Counted from the stretch's first letter, positions 25,645 to 34,902 are shown. The stretch: DNA of 64,000 nucleotides from Chitinophagaceae bacterium (GCA_016787085.1 JAEUVJ010000036.1:1-64000), one strand, 5' to 3'. Notes: a model not told the origin generated them from the sequence alone. Made by a program: numbers and translations.

Positions 25645-26961
25645 ATGCAGATAGATAAGATATCATTCAACGACATTTCGATCTTTCACACGGAAGAAGA
25701 GTTCTCTATTTTTCATAAACTGAATTTTACCCGCACTGTCGGAGGAAAGGAATGGCTACGAAAGTTCTTTACCGAGCCTCATAGTGATCTGAAAAAGATC
25801 ACTGGCACGCAGAAAGTGATACGTACACTGATGGAGCATGTCAATGAATGGCCGGCAGACATTACCAATGGCACCGTGCTCGTCATGGACAAATTTCTCG
25901 ATTATCAGTTGGACCCGGTCAGCCAGCACCCCACTCCTTTTAATAGTTTCTGGTACAAATGGCTGCACAATGCGGATTATTCGATGACCAAATACTCCAT
26001 CAGCCATTTTGCCGATTTCTATCGCGGTCTCCGGAATATCGCCGGTCTGCTGGAAGATCTTGATCTGCCGATAGGCATAAAAATTTATATTGACCGTATT
26101 GTACAGATACTAAAAGAGCCGCCGCTGGCTGAGCTATCTAAAACAGAAAGGGGCAAAAAATTCTCCACGCAGCAAAACCTGTACTATGCCTACCATGTAC
26201 GCGGCCGGTACAAGACCAATACGCTTGAACTGATAGATATTTACAGCCGGTTAGACGCCTGGTATTCGATGGCTGTTGCTGTAAAGACGTTTGGCCTTTC
26301 CTTCCCGGAATTTGTGGATCAAAGCACTCCATTGGTGGATGCAAAAGGGTTATACCATATTTTAATTCCCAATCCTGTCGCCTATGATATGCAGATGAAC
26401 CCGGAACATAATTTTCTCTTTCTAACCGGGGCCAATATGGCGGGTAAAAGCACATTGATCAAATCCGTAGGCGCCGCCGTATTCCTGGCACATATAGGGA
26501 TGGGTGTACCCGCTACCCACATGAAGCTGACATTGTTTGATGGTTTACTAAGCAATATCAACGTGGTGGATAATATCGCCAAAGGTGAAAGCTTTTTCTT
26601 CAACGAGGTACAGCGGATAAAGAATACCATTGAAAAGATCAACAACGGGAAGAAATGGCTGGTGTTGATTGATGAGCTGTTCAAAGGCACCAATGTGCAG
26701 GACGCAATGAAATGTTCTCTCGCCGTTATCAAAGGGCTGATCAAAATAAAAAATTCATTATTCATACTCTCTACCCACCTTTACGAGATCGGCGAAGAAC
26801 TGAAAGCCTTTCCGAATATCTCTTTCCGGTATTTTGAAACTGATGTCAAAAACGATCAGTTGCATTTTAGTTATCAGTTGAAAGAAGGAATAAGCAACGA
26901 TCGTATAGGTTATGTCATCCTGAAAAGGGAGAAAGTGGTGGAAATGCTGGATAAATTATAG
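25645..26961 (+). CDS. Short MutS-like ATPase (core and ATPase domains only)
   Basis: A 438-residue protein with the MutS core and ABC-type ATPase but no mismatch-recognition or connector domain. The start at 25645 (MQIDKISFNDISIF) is used because upstream codons are repeat DNA. The helical core includes LNFTRTVGGKEWLRKFFTEP; the ATPase has Walker A GANMAGKST (262-270), NVVDNIAKGESFFFNEVQR, Walker B WLVLIDELFKGTN and the switch STHLYEIG. Full MutS is about 850 residues, so this is not the mismatch-repair protein itself; its DNA substrate is unknown. Confidence 0.88.
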   Translation: MQIDKISFNDISIFHTEEEFSIFHKLNFTRTVGGKEWLRKFFTEPHSDLKKITGTQKVIRTLMEHVNEWPADITNGTVLVMDKFLDYQLDPVSQHPTPFNSFWYKWLHNADYSMTKYSISHFADFYRGLRNIAGLLEDLDLPIGIKIYIDRIVQILKEPPLAELSKTERGKKFSTQQNLYYAYHVRGRYKTNTLELIDIYSRLDAWYSMAVAVKTFGLSFPEFVDQSTPLVDAKGLYHILIPNPVAYDMQMNPEHNFLFLTGANMAGKSTLIKSVGAAVFLAHIGMGVPATHMKLTLFDGLLSNINVVDNIAKGESFFFNEVQRIKNTIEKINNGKKWLVLIDELFKGTNVQDAMKCSLAVIKGLIKIKNSLFILSTHLYEIGEELKAFPNISFRYFETDVKNDQLHFSYQLKEGISNDRIGYVILKREKVVEMLDKL

Positions 26962-27024
26962 TCTGAACCACGATTTATGGGATTATTAGAACAAATGAGA
27001 AAACATCGCTATTAATTTCGACGT

Positions 27025-28614
27025 ATGCAAAGATTGTTATTTGTAGTTCCTTTGATATTCTTTCACATTACTCTTATTGCACAGAGTAACATTGATGTGC
27101 TGCATTATAAATTTGAAATTGAACTTTCCGACAAATCCGATACGATCTCAGGCATTGCAACTATTGATGTAAAATTTCTTTCTGCATCTGATAGCATATC
27201 GCTGGACCTGGCTGGGCCTAAACAACCTGGCAGCAAAGGAATGCTGATCTATACGCAACATGATACAGATCACCCTTACATAGCGATAGTTCGGGGAGAT
27301 AAGGTCATCCTGGACCTTTCAGATACTGCCAAAGCAGGAGAAGAACGACGATTTATCATTCATTACTTTGGGATCCCTTCCGACGGGCTCATCATTTCCC
27401 GTAACAAATATGGTAAACGCACTTTTTTTTCCGACAACTGGCCTGACAGGGCCCATCACTGGATACCCTGTGTTGACGACCCCTCGGACAAAGCATCAGT
27501 TGAGTTTATTATTACAGCCCCGGATCATTATGAAGTGGTCTCAAATGGACTTTTAGCAGAAGAAAGAAAATTACCAGATAGTAGAAAACTTACACACTGG
27601 AAAGAAGAAACACCTTTGCCAACTAAAATAATGGTGATCGGTGTAGCTGATTTTGCCGTGGATACGGCGGGATATGTCCATGACATCCCTGTTACCAGCT
27701 GGGTGTTCCCGGAAAATAAAAAGGCTGGCTTTTATGACTATGCGCAGGCCAAAAATGTGTTAGCGTGGTTTGTGGACTACATCGGCCCGTTCCCGTATAA
27801 AAAATTAGCCAATGTACAATCAAAGACCATGTTCGGTGGTATGGAAAATGCCGGGGCGATCTTTTACAATGAAAGTACCGTGACCGGCACCCGGTCAGAA
27901 GAAAGATTACTGGCACATGAGATAACCCACCAGTGGTTCGGTGATATGGTGACGGAAAAAAACTTCTCGCATCTCTGGCTCAGTGAAGGCTTTGCTACTT
28001 ATCTCGCCAATGTGTACCTCGAATCAATACATGGCGCTGACCGGTTCAATAAAGAAATGAAGGAAGACAAGGAGCAGGTAATTGACTTTGCCCGCTCATC
28101 CGATCAGCCGGTGGTGGATACTTTTTCTCCGTATATGCAGCTACTGAATGCCAACAGCTACCAGAAAGGGGGCTGGATACTGCACATGCTCCGCAGGCAA
28201 TTAGGTGATTCCATTTTTCATGCGATCATACGGGCGTATTATACTGGGTACGCAGGCAAAAATGCGGACACGAAAGACTTTCAGATGATATGCGAACAGG
28301 TCTCAGGCAAAAATCTCGAAACATTTTTTCACCAGTGGCTGTACCTTCCCGGCATACCACAAGTAGAAATAAAGTGGAGGTATGATTCAAAGAAAAAAAT
28401 GGTTGTCCTCGCTGTAGATCAGTTGCAAAAGCATGTCTTTGATTTTCCTTTGGAGATCGCAATAGAAATCGCCGGGAAGACTAAAACACAGCAACTGCTA
28501 ATAAACAAACGATCCGGGCAATTCAGCATCCCTGTAAAGACCAGTCCGGTAAGAGTTACTGCCGATCCCGGAAGTTCCCTTCTGTTTGAAAGCCAGGTGA
28601 TAAAAATCAGGTAA
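27025..28614 (+). CDS. Exported M1-family metallopeptidase (aminopeptidase N-like)
   Basis: A 529-residue zinc peptidase with signal peptide MQRLLFVVPLIFFHITLIAQ. An N-terminal beta-saddle (YKFEIELSDKSDTISGIATIDVKF) leads to the catalytic domain with the exopeptidase motif GGMENAGAIFYNE, the zinc site HEITHQWFGD near residue 298 and the third ligand Glu in WLSEGFATYLA. The long C-terminal helical domain of PepN is absent, giving the short M1 form usual in Bacteroidota. It probably trims peptides in the periplasm. TAATTTCG (27013-27020) lies 4 bases before the ATG. Confidence 0.92.
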   Translation: MQRLLFVVPLIFFHITLIAQSNIDVLHYKFEIELSDKSDTISGIATIDVKFLSASDSISLDLAGPKQPGSKGMLIYTQHDTDHPYIAIVRGDKVILDLSDTAKAGEERRFIIHYFGIPSDGLIISRNKYGKRTFFSDNWPDRAHHWIPCVDDPSDKASVEFIITAPDHYEVVSNGLLAEERKLPDSRKLTHWKEETPLPTKIMVIGVADFAVDTAGYVHDIPVTSWVFPENKKAGFYDYAQAKNVLAWFVDYIGPFPYKKLANVQSKTMFGGMENAGAIFYNESTVTGTRSEERLLAHEITHQWFGDMVTEKNFSHLWLSEGFATYLANVYLESIHGADRFNKEMKEDKEQVIDFARSSDQPVVDTFSPYMQLLNANSYQKGGWILHMLRRQLGDSIFHAIIRAYYTGYAGKNADTKDFQMICEQVSGKNLETFFHQWLYLPGIPQVEIKWRYDSKKKMVVLAVDQLQKHVFDFPLEIAIEIAGKTKTQQLLINKRSGQFSIPVKTSPVRVTADPGSSLLFESQVIKIR

Positions 28615-28658
28615 AGCCCTGCTCCCGGTGAAGCATAGTAGTAATAAAGGGTAATCAG

Positions 28659-28681
28659 AATACTTAAAATGGAGTATTTTT
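28659..28681 (+). terminator. Weak A+T-rich hairpin after M1 peptidase gene
   Basis: AATACT (28659-28664) and AGTATT (28673-28678) with T residues at 28677-28681. The stem is only 6 bp, so termination is uncertain. Confidence 0.3.
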
Positions 28682-28726
28682 AGAGCACCCCTCTATCCGT
28701 AATTTTCAACGGTAAAGTCACCTTGT

Positions 28727-29797
28727 ATGGAAAATACAACAAACACTACTTCAACAGTACTTAACAAGATCATCATCCCCGTTATCACTACCGTTCTCGG
28801 AGCGACAGCTATTTATTTCCTTGGCTTTAATAAGAAAGGGGGTCGCTCGGATATGGAAAAGATGCTGATCACCAAAGAAGCTACCATCAAGGCCTGGAAG
28901 TCCTTTGTCACGGTGCAGAATATCGGCTACAAAAACATGAACTCATTGTCTGAAGAGTACAAGGAGAAGATCGGGGAAGCGGCAGCTGAAAAAGGAATAG
29001 CAGGGACGGTACCCGTATTGACGGACTTTAAAAATGATCTTTTCAAAGAACTAAAGAAAACAAATACTGATATTACCGAGATATTGAAAAATGAAGATAT
29101 AGACGAAGGTTTTGTTTCGATGCTGAACAGGACCCTGGAAAATGGGAAAGATGAAGAAAAAAAGGCTCTTGTTTTTTTCGATGATATAACGGGTTTAGCG
29201 AAAGAAGATATAAGTGATAAGGAGAAAGCGACCCGCTGGGAAAAATTAACCGCAAAGTTCATGGCCATGGAAGAAAGATCTTCAGCCAGGGCCGCCAATG
29301 AAGCGGAAGAGATCGCCAAAACACTTTCTGAAAGATACGGCCAGGTATTTGACCTGAACCAATTGCAGGTATATGTGGATTATAAAAAAGAAAAAGACAA
29401 TAAACCTGTTGATGATAATACAGGCGGTGGCGATGATAAAAAAGACAAAGCTCCTTCAGAACCCGGCGGTACTGAATATACAGGTGATGATAAAGGCAGC
29501 AGCGCAGGCAACAGTGTTGAAGTGACCGCTTCACAATTAACCGGCGAATGGGATATGAAAGGCGGCGCACTTGAATTATCCAAAAACGGAGATATGTTCT
29601 GGACCTTTGAAGGCAAAGGCTATACATCAGGCAGCTGGAAATTGCAGGATGGAAAACTGCAAATGAAAGCCACTAACCCCGATAATGGAAAAATCAGCAC
29701 CATCGTCGGTTCGTTGTCTGATGTCACTCTAAATTCATTTACCCTTACTATTCTATCTACTCCTAAAGAAGTGTACCATTTCAAAAGAAGCCGGTGA
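28727..29797 (+). CDS. Membrane-anchored protein with C-terminal lipocalin-like domain
   Basis: A 356-residue protein. One N-terminal helix (KIIIPVITTVLGATAIYFLGF) anchors a long helical, highly charged region (residues 40-220, likely coiled), an acidic Asp/Gly/Lys-rich linker (about 225-260) and a C-terminal small beta domain (LTGEWDMKGGALELSKNGDMFWTFEGKGYTSGSW, GKLQMKATNPDNGKISTIVGSL) resembling lipocalin-like domains. Function unknown. A TTTT-N19-TAATTTTC element (28677-28707) is a plausible promoter. Confidence 0.65.
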   Translation: MENTTNTTSTVLNKIIIPVITTVLGATAIYFLGFNKKGGRSDMEKMLITKEATIKAWKSFVTVQNIGYKNMNSLSEEYKEKIGEAAAEKGIAGTVPVLTDFKNDLFKELKKTNTDITEILKNEDIDEGFVSMLNRTLENGKDEEKKALVFFDDITGLAKEDISDKEKATRWEKLTAKFMAMEERSSARAANEAEEIAKTLSERYGQVFDLNQLQVYVDYKKEKDNKPVDDNTGGGDDKKDKAPSEPGGTEYTGDDKGSSAGNSVEVTASQLTGEWDMKGGALELSKNGDMFWTFEGKGYTSGSWKLQDGKLQMKATNPDNGKISTIVGSLSDVTLNSFTLTILSTPKEVYHFKRSR

Positions 29798-29857
29798 AAC
29801 CTGCGGTGTAATACTACTTTACGGTATTACCTGATCGGGTTATTTTCTCTACCTTCA

Positions 29858-29875
29858 ATCCGATAAGTATCGGAT
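29858..29875. promoter_or_regulatory. 18-bp palindrome abutting the yifB/comM start codon
   Basis: ATCCGATA (29858-29865), AG, TATCGGAT (29868-29875): perfect 8-bp arms, one base before the ATG at 29877. It could be an operator or a hairpin that occludes initiation. Confidence 0.55.
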
Positions 29876-29876
29876 C

Positions 29877-31427
29877 ATGCTTGTAAAAACCTTTGGCAGC
29901 GCTGTATATGGAGTAGAAGCGATCACCATTACCATTGAGGTAAACTGGTTGCCAGCCTCAGGTAAGGACCCGATGATCGTAGGCCTGCCGGACAATGCCG
30001 TAAAGGAAAGCCTTCAACGCATCGAAAGCACTTTTAAGACCAACGGCTATCAAATGCCGAGAACAAAAGTGGTGGTGAACCTGGCACCTGCCGATATCAA
30101 AAAAAGCGGAACCCCGTTTGACCTTCCGATCGCATTGGGAATATTAGGGGCATCGGAACAATTGGACAACAAAGAAGCATTGGCTGGTTATGTGATCATG
30201 GGAGAACTGAGCCTTGACGGAGAGATACGTCCCATCAAAGGAGCGTTACCTATTTCCATCCAGGCAAGAAAAGAAGGGTTTAAAGGATTGATCGTTCCGA
30301 AAGTGAATGCCCGGGAAGCCGGCATGGTTAATAACCTGAATGTATACGGTGTAACGCATATCAGAGAGGTCATTGACTTTTTTGAAAAAGAAGAAACAGG
30401 ATTAGAACCTGTAAAGATCAATACGAGAGATGAATTCTTTCATTCCCAATATGATTTTGAAATTGATTTTGCAGATGTAAAAGGACAGGAAAATATCAAA
30501 CGGGCATTGGAAATAGCAGCCGCCGGCGGACACAATGCTATTCTTATCGGGCCTCCGGGTGCAGGCAAGACCATGCTGGCAAAAAGATTACCCACCATCC
30601 TGCCTCCTTTGAGTTTGCAGGAAGCGTTAGAAACAACGAAGATCCATTCCGTAGCAGGCAAGCTGCCGGAAAATTCGACGCTTATTTCGAGACGTCCATT
30701 CCGTTCGCCGCATCATACGATCAGTGACGTAGCCCTGGTAGGCGGAGGTGGTATCCCGCAGCCCGGAGAAATTTCGCTGGCTCATAATGGAGTGTTATTC
30801 TTAGATGAATTACCTGAATTCAAAAGAACAGTACTGGAAGTAATGCGCCAACCCATGGAAGAAAGAAGAGTGACTATTTCGAGGGCAAAAGTCGCGGTTG
30901 ACTTTCCGGCCTCTTTTATGCTGATCGCATCCATGAATCCATGTCCTTGCGGTTTCTATAATCATCCTGACAGGGAGTGTACCTGTCCGCCAGGATCTGT
31001 ACAAAAATATTTGAATAAAATATCGGGGCCATTATTGGACAGGATTGACCTGCACGTAGAAGTAACGCCTGTTGCCTTTAGCGAACTATCTAATCTGAAA
31101 CCACAGGAGGGTTCTTCGCATATCCGTGACCGGGTCATCCATGCCCGGGATATACAGGCAGAAAGGTATAAAGAGAATACCGGAATCTATTGCAATGCGC
31201 AAATGAGCAGCAAGATGCTGAAAGATGTCTGTGTGATCAGCACCGTTGGCTCTAACCTGTTAAAAGCGGCTATGGAAAAACTCAATCTTTCTGCCCGGGC
31301 GTATGATCGCATCTTAAAAGTATCGAGAACCATTGCTGATCTTTCTGCCTCTGCTGATATCAAGCCTGAACACCTTGCAGAAGCCATTCAATACCGGAGC
31401 CTTGATAGGGAAGGATGGGCAGGATAA
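29877..31427 (+). CDS. comM: YifB/ComM family Mg-chelatase-like AAA+ ATPase
   Basis: A 516-residue AAA+ helicase of the ComM family, which promotes branch migration when single-stranded DNA is recombined during natural transformation. The N-terminal LonB-like domain (MLVKTFGSAVYGVEAITITIEV, VGLPDNAVKESLQRI, GELSLDGEIRPIKGALP) is followed by Walker A GPPGAGKTMLAKRLP, the insert RRPFRSPHHTISDVALVGGG, Walker B GVLFLDELPEF, sensor motifs and the Cys cluster PCPCGFYNHPDRECTC. The end ARAYDRILKVSRTIADL matches the family. A role outside transformation is possible, since most bacteria carry this gene. Confidence 0.94.
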   Translation: MLVKTFGSAVYGVEAITITIEVNWLPASGKDPMIVGLPDNAVKESLQRIESTFKTNGYQMPRTKVVVNLAPADIKKSGTPFDLPIALGILGASEQLDNKEALAGYVIMGELSLDGEIRPIKGALPISIQARKEGFKGLIVPKVNAREAGMVNNLNVYGVTHIREVIDFFEKEETGLEPVKINTRDEFFHSQYDFEIDFADVKGQENIKRALEIAAAGGHNAILIGPPGAGKTMLAKRLPTILPPLSLQEALETTKIHSVAGKLPENSTLISRRPFRSPHHTISDVALVGGGGIPQPGEISLAHNGVLFLDELPEFKRTVLEVMRQPMEERRVTISRAKVAVDFPASFMLIASMNPCPCGFYNHPDRECTCPPGSVQKYLNKISGPLLDRIDLHVEVTPVAFSELSNLKPQEGSSHIRDRVIHARDIQAERYKENTGIYCNAQMSSKMLKDVCVISTVGSNLLKAAMEKLNLSARAYDRILKVSRTIADLSASADIKPEHLAEAIQYRSLDREGWAG

Positions 31428-31576
31428 CCCATACTGGCTGGTTTATTGCCCATGACCAAGCTGACTGGCTGAATTGTTCCAGCGATAACAATATCTGCGC
31501 TTCGGCAACAAAATTATTCACCCGGTCACCGGCATTTTTCAAACAAAGTCATATCACTTACTGTTTATTAGCTGCC

Positions 31577-31607
31577 TTTATGGCCAGCAAGCTTTTTTGT
31601 ATATTCG
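31577..31607 (+). promoter_or_regulatory. Candidate promoter of the ABC exporter gene
   Basis: TTTA (31577-31580), 19 bases, TATATTCG (31600-31607; seven of eight bases of TAnnTTTG, with the TTCG variant seen elsewhere in the window). It predicts a leader of about 80 bases. Confidence 0.45.
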
Positions 31608-31693
31608 CAACCCTCTGACAATAAAAAGGCATTATTTATCCCGGTAAGCAATGCCCGGTTTTGTGCAATTTCAACATCTTATCACCTGTTAGT

Positions 31694-33526
31694 ATGAAAA
31701 TATTATTACATTATCTGAAGCCGCATAAATGGCTCGTCACTCTCGTTCTAATATTGGCCGCTATCAACATTGGGTTTTCGTTATTCGATCCGATCATCTT
31801 CGGCAAACTGATCAACCTGGCTAATCTGCACCAGGTCAATCCCGCACCGGACCAGCATTATAACTGGCACGACTATTTGCTTTTAAAGATCAACTATATC
31901 AACAAGAACGGACAGGAAGATCACCTGTATGGGGTAGTATGGCTTTTGCTGGCATCCATCACCGTTGCGATGATAAGCCGCATAGCCAAGAATTTCCAGG
32001 ATTATTTCCTCAATGTGGTCATTCAGAAATTTGGCGCCAAGGTTTTCACCGACGGGTTACAGCATGCTATGAAACTGCCTTACCAGCAATTTGAAGACCA
32101 GCGCAGCGGGGAAACACTATCGGTTTTAACCAAAGTAAGGGCCGATGTTGAAAAATTCATGATCAACTTCATCAATATACTTTTTGGAGTGATCGTCGGT
32201 ATCGTCTTTGTCTTCTTCTATGCTGCGATCTTCATTCACTGGAGTATTCCCATCGCTTATCTTGTTGGTATCTTTTTACTCACAGTCATTACCAATTTAC
32301 TAAGTAAAAAGATCAAGGTCATTCAGAAGAACATTGTCGGGCAAACCACCGCCCTTGCCGGGTCTACGACAGAATCATTGAGAAATATCGAATTGGTAAA
32401 AAGTCTCGGGCTGACCCGCCAGGAAGTAGAACGTCTTAACAAGAACACCTATAAGATTCTTGGACTGGAACTGACCAAAGTAAAACGTATACGCAGTATT
32501 AGCTTTATACAGGGGACAATGGTAAATACCCTGCGCCAGGTGATCCTTTTCATACTGATGTGGCTGATATTCGGCCGGTTCATGGATGCCGGCCAACTGG
32601 TAACCATGCAGATATTTTCTTTCTTTGTTTTTGGCCCTTTGCAGGAGATCGGGAATATCCTTCTTTCCTACAGGGAGGCTGAAGCCTCTTTAAATAATTT
32701 TCATACCCTGATGCAAAAAGCTCCTGAACCCGAACCGGATAAACCTGAGCATCTGGGTAGTATCGAAACGTTATCATTCAGGAATGTAGCTTTCCAGCAC
32801 CAGACCGCAGCACAAAAAGCCATCAATGACATCAGCTTCGATGTAAAGGTGGGTGAAACCATTGCCTTTGTCGGCCCAAGCGGAAGCGGCAAGTCAACAT
32901 TGATGAAATTACTGGTAGGATTATACCGACCGCAGGAAGGAAAGATATTTTACAATAACCTGGATGAAACAGAGATCCGTTTTGATGACCTGCGCAACCA
33001 GATCGGGTTCGTCACCCAGGACACCAATCTTTTCAGTGGCACTATAAAAGAAAACTTATTGTTTGTAAATCCATCGGCCACAGAAGAAGACCTGATGGAA
33101 GCGATGAAAAAAGCAGCCTGTCAGAATTTACTGTCAAGAGCGGAAAAGGGATTAGATACCATGATCGGCGAAGGAGGATTAAAACTATCCGGAGGCGAAA
33201 AGCAAAGGCTGTCAATCGCCCGGGCATTACTGCGTAAACCCAGGTTGCTGTTGTTTGATGAGGCGACATCGGCCCTCGATTCATTGACAGAAGAAGAGAT
33301 CACTGATACCATCAGGGAAATATCACAACAGGGCAACCAGATCACTATCCTCATTGCGCATCGTCTCTCTACCATCATGCACGCAGACAGGATATATGTA
33401 CTCGAAAAAGGTGATGTGGTAGAAACAGGCAATCATGAAAAATTACTGCAGGAAAAGGGGCTGTACTATGCCATGTGGCGTCAGCAGATCGGTGAAAGAA
33501 AGAGCAAAACTGTGGCAGTAGCCTGA
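31694..33526 (+). CDS. ABC transporter, fused permease and ATPase (MsbA/lipid-exporter type)
   Basis: A 610-residue half-transporter that would act as a homodimer in the inner membrane. The start at 31694 (MKILLHYLKPHKWLVTLVL) begins just before helix 1. Six membrane helices span about residues 15-300. The ATPase has Walker A GPSGSGKST, the Q-loop VTQDTNLFSG, the signature LSGGEKQR, Walker B LLLFDEATSALD and the switch IAHRLS. Lipid or peptide export is the usual role of this class; the substrate cannot be read from the sequence. Confidence 0.92.
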   Translation: MKILLHYLKPHKWLVTLVLILAAINIGFSLFDPIIFGKLINLANLHQVNPAPDQHYNWHDYLLLKINYINKNGQEDHLYGVVWLLLASITVAMISRIAKNFQDYFLNVVIQKFGAKVFTDGLQHAMKLPYQQFEDQRSGETLSVLTKVRADVEKFMINFINILFGVIVGIVFVFFYAAIFIHWSIPIAYLVGIFLLTVITNLLSKKIKVIQKNIVGQTTALAGSTTESLRNIELVKSLGLTRQEVERLNKNTYKILGLELTKVKRIRSISFIQGTMVNTLRQVILFILMWLIFGRFMDAGQLVTMQIFSFFVFGPLQEIGNILLSYREAEASLNNFHTLMQKAPEPEPDKPEHLGSIETLSFRNVAFQHQTAAQKAINDISFDVKVGETIAFVGPSGSGKSTLMKLLVGLYRPQEGKIFYNNLDETEIRFDDLRNQIGFVTQDTNLFSGTIKENLLFVNPSATEEDLMEAMKKAACQNLLSRAEKGLDTMIGEGGLKLSGGEKQRLSIARALLRKPRLLLFDEATSALDSLTEEEITDTIREISQQGNQITILIAHRLSTIMHADRIYVLEKGDVVETGNHEKLLQEKGLYYAMWRQQIGERKSKTVAVA

Positions 33527-33589
33527 CTTTCTGTGCCAGAGATGTAACCAGCGGATTTTTTTATTATTGCGGTATAACTCATTTTATTC

Positions 33590-33898
33590 ATGGGATTATT
33601 TTCCTTTCTCGGTATCGGAAAAAACAAGATCAGAGAAGCCATTTACCAGGGGGCTGTTATTATTGATGTGAGACCCGCATTTGCTTTTGATCAACATGGT
33701 CGCATACCTGATTCTATTAACATCCCTGTTGACAGGATCACTATTAATATTGAAAGGATCAGGAGTATGAACAGGCCGGTTGTGATATGCTGCGAATATG
33801 GAAATGATTGCGCTAAAGTGGCCGGCATACTCAGAGAAAACAGGATCAGCAACGTGATAAATGGAGGAAGCTGGAGATCTGTATTGAAAAAAATATGA
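33590..33898 (+). CDS. Rhodanese-like single-domain protein with altered active-site loop
   Basis: A 102-residue single rhodanese domain. VIIDVRPAFAFDQHGRIPDSINIP matches the family N-terminal motif, and the catalytic loop reads Cys68-Glu-Tyr-Gly-Asn-Asp73-Cys74. In sulfurtransferases the loop is typically Cys-x-x-Gly-x-Arg-Ser, so the usual Arg is Asp and the Ser is Cys here. The catalytic Cys is kept. It may use another thiol or persulfide partner. No partner gene is nearby; it is monocistronic, 63 bases after the ABC exporter. Confidence 0.85.
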   Translation: MGLFSFLGIGKNKIREAIYQGAVIIDVRPAFAFDQHGRIPDSINIPVDRITINIERIRSMNRPVVICCEYGNDCAKVAGILRENRISNVINGGSWRSVLKKI

Positions 33899-34225
33899 GG
33901 CGGGTAGAGTATCCCCGCATAGTTATAGCATTATCTTCACTAAGCTCCGCTTGTCATCTATTCAGGCTTCAGATAGCATTAAAACACGGATTCAGGCGGC
34001 TCAAAATCTTGGCAGCCATTAGTATAATTCATTGATTTTCTGTACTTAATACTCAAAAAGCATAGTCGGCTATATTAATTTGTGATATGTCAAAAAAAAA
34101 GCCTTTATTTTGTATTGTTTTGGTGTTCTTTACAGTTGCACAAGTCCTGAACGTTAATATCCTTATGATAAATGTTCATCGGTCACTGTTCGGCACTTAT
34201 TTGTTTTTTTAAATTTATCAGTAAA
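33899..34225. other. Intergenic region before the RRM gene
   Basis: 327 bases without a gene. They hold the RRM-gene promoter at 34109-34138 and an A/T-rich leader. I found no tRNA-like cloverleaf and no strong hairpin. Confidence 0.5.
34109..34138 (+). promoter_or_regulatory. Candidate promoter of the RRM-protein gene
   Basis: TTTG (34109-34112), 18 bases, TACAGTTG (34131-34138; seven of eight bases). It predicts an mRNA leader of about 80 bases, long for this window, which would allow leader-based control as in many cold-inducible genes. Confidence 0.5.
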
Positions 34226-34621
34226 ATGAACATTTACGTAGGAAACCTTAGTTGGAACCTGAAAGACCAGGATCTTTCGAATCTTTTCGCCTCTTACGGC
34301 GAAGTAACATCTGCCAAAATTGTTACCGACAAATTCACTAACCGCAGCAAAGGCTTTGGCTTTGTTGAAATGGCTGACGATGCGGCTGCTCAGGCCGCGA
34401 TCGCTGCTCTTAATGGTTCAGAAGTGGATGGCCGTAACATCGTAGTTAACGAAAGTCGTCCGAAACCTGAAGGCGGCGGCGGCGGCGGCTTCAAGAAAAG
34501 AAGCTTTGGCGGCGGTGGCGGTGGCGGCGGCTACAAGAAAGGTGGCGGCGGTGGCGGCTACAAAGGTGGCGGCGGTGGCGGTTACAACCGTGACCGTGGT
34601 GGATATAATAACGATTATTAA
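34226..34621 (+). CDS. RNA-binding protein: RRM domain plus glycine-rich tail
   Basis: A 131-residue RNA-binding protein. The start at 34226 (MNIYVGNLSWNLKDQDL) places RNP2 (IYVGNL) at residues 3-8; RNP1 (KGFGFVEM) lies near residue 45. The RRM ends by residue 80 and is followed by about 45 residues made of Gly runs interrupted by Phe, Tyr, Lys and Arg (GGGGFKKRSF, GGYKKGG, GGYNRDRGGYNNDY). Such proteins act as RNA chaperones, often at low temperature. The tail is encoded by GGC/GGT runs. A strong terminator follows. Confidence 0.93.
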   Translation: MNIYVGNLSWNLKDQDLSNLFASYGEVTSAKIVTDKFTNRSKGFGFVEMADDAAAQAAIAALNGSEVDGRNIVVNESRPKPEGGGGGGFKKRSFGGGGGGGGYKKGGGGGGYKGGGGGGYNRDRGGYNNDY

Positions 34622-34648
34622 TCAATAACGATATTCACAGTCTTTATG

Positions 34649-34675
34649 AAGTCCGGCAAGCTGCCGGACTTTTTT
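34649..34675 (+). terminator. Rho-independent terminator after the RRM gene
   Basis: AGTCCGGCA (34650-34658) and TGCCGGACT (34662-34670) form a perfect 9-bp stem over a 3-base loop, followed by TTTTT (34671-34675). Confidence 0.92.
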
Positions 34676-34890
34676 ATTGCATACGTTAATATATTCTGTT
34701 AGCATTTTTCTCATGGTTTCTTAATTCTCTTTTAACCAGCTTTCTTAGTCCAGCCTGCTCATGCTCATTACCTTGCATCCGGCTGTTGGGTCAGGGTATG
34801 GCTTCATAGTATGCCCTCAGGTTTTCAGGCCCGATGTTTGACTAAACAGTTCGCACGATCCGCCACTACCCTATTTATTCATCTTAAACG

Positions 34891-34896
34891 AGGAGG
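34891..34896 (+). promoter_or_regulatory. Strong Shine-Dalgarno site, rare in this window
   Basis: AGGAGG six bases before the ATG at 34903. Most genes here have no Shine-Dalgarno sequence, in line with the occluded anti-SD of Bacteroidota ribosomes, so this site stands out and supports the start chosen. Confidence 0.6.
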
Positions 34897-34902
34897 AAAA
34901 CC

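Noticed and set aside
25645..26961. MutS-like gene as a truncated pseudogene
   Set aside because: The core and ATPase are intact, the start fits, and short MutS-like proteins form their own family.
28809..29797. Acidic linker protein as a toxin or secretion effector
   Set aside because: There is no toxin motif, no T9SS tail and no immunity-like neighbour; only an anchor and a lipocalin-like end are seen.
31415..31618. 67-codon open frame after yifB
   Set aside because: It starts inside yifB, has no motif and no promoter of its own, and ends in the promoter region of the ABC exporter.
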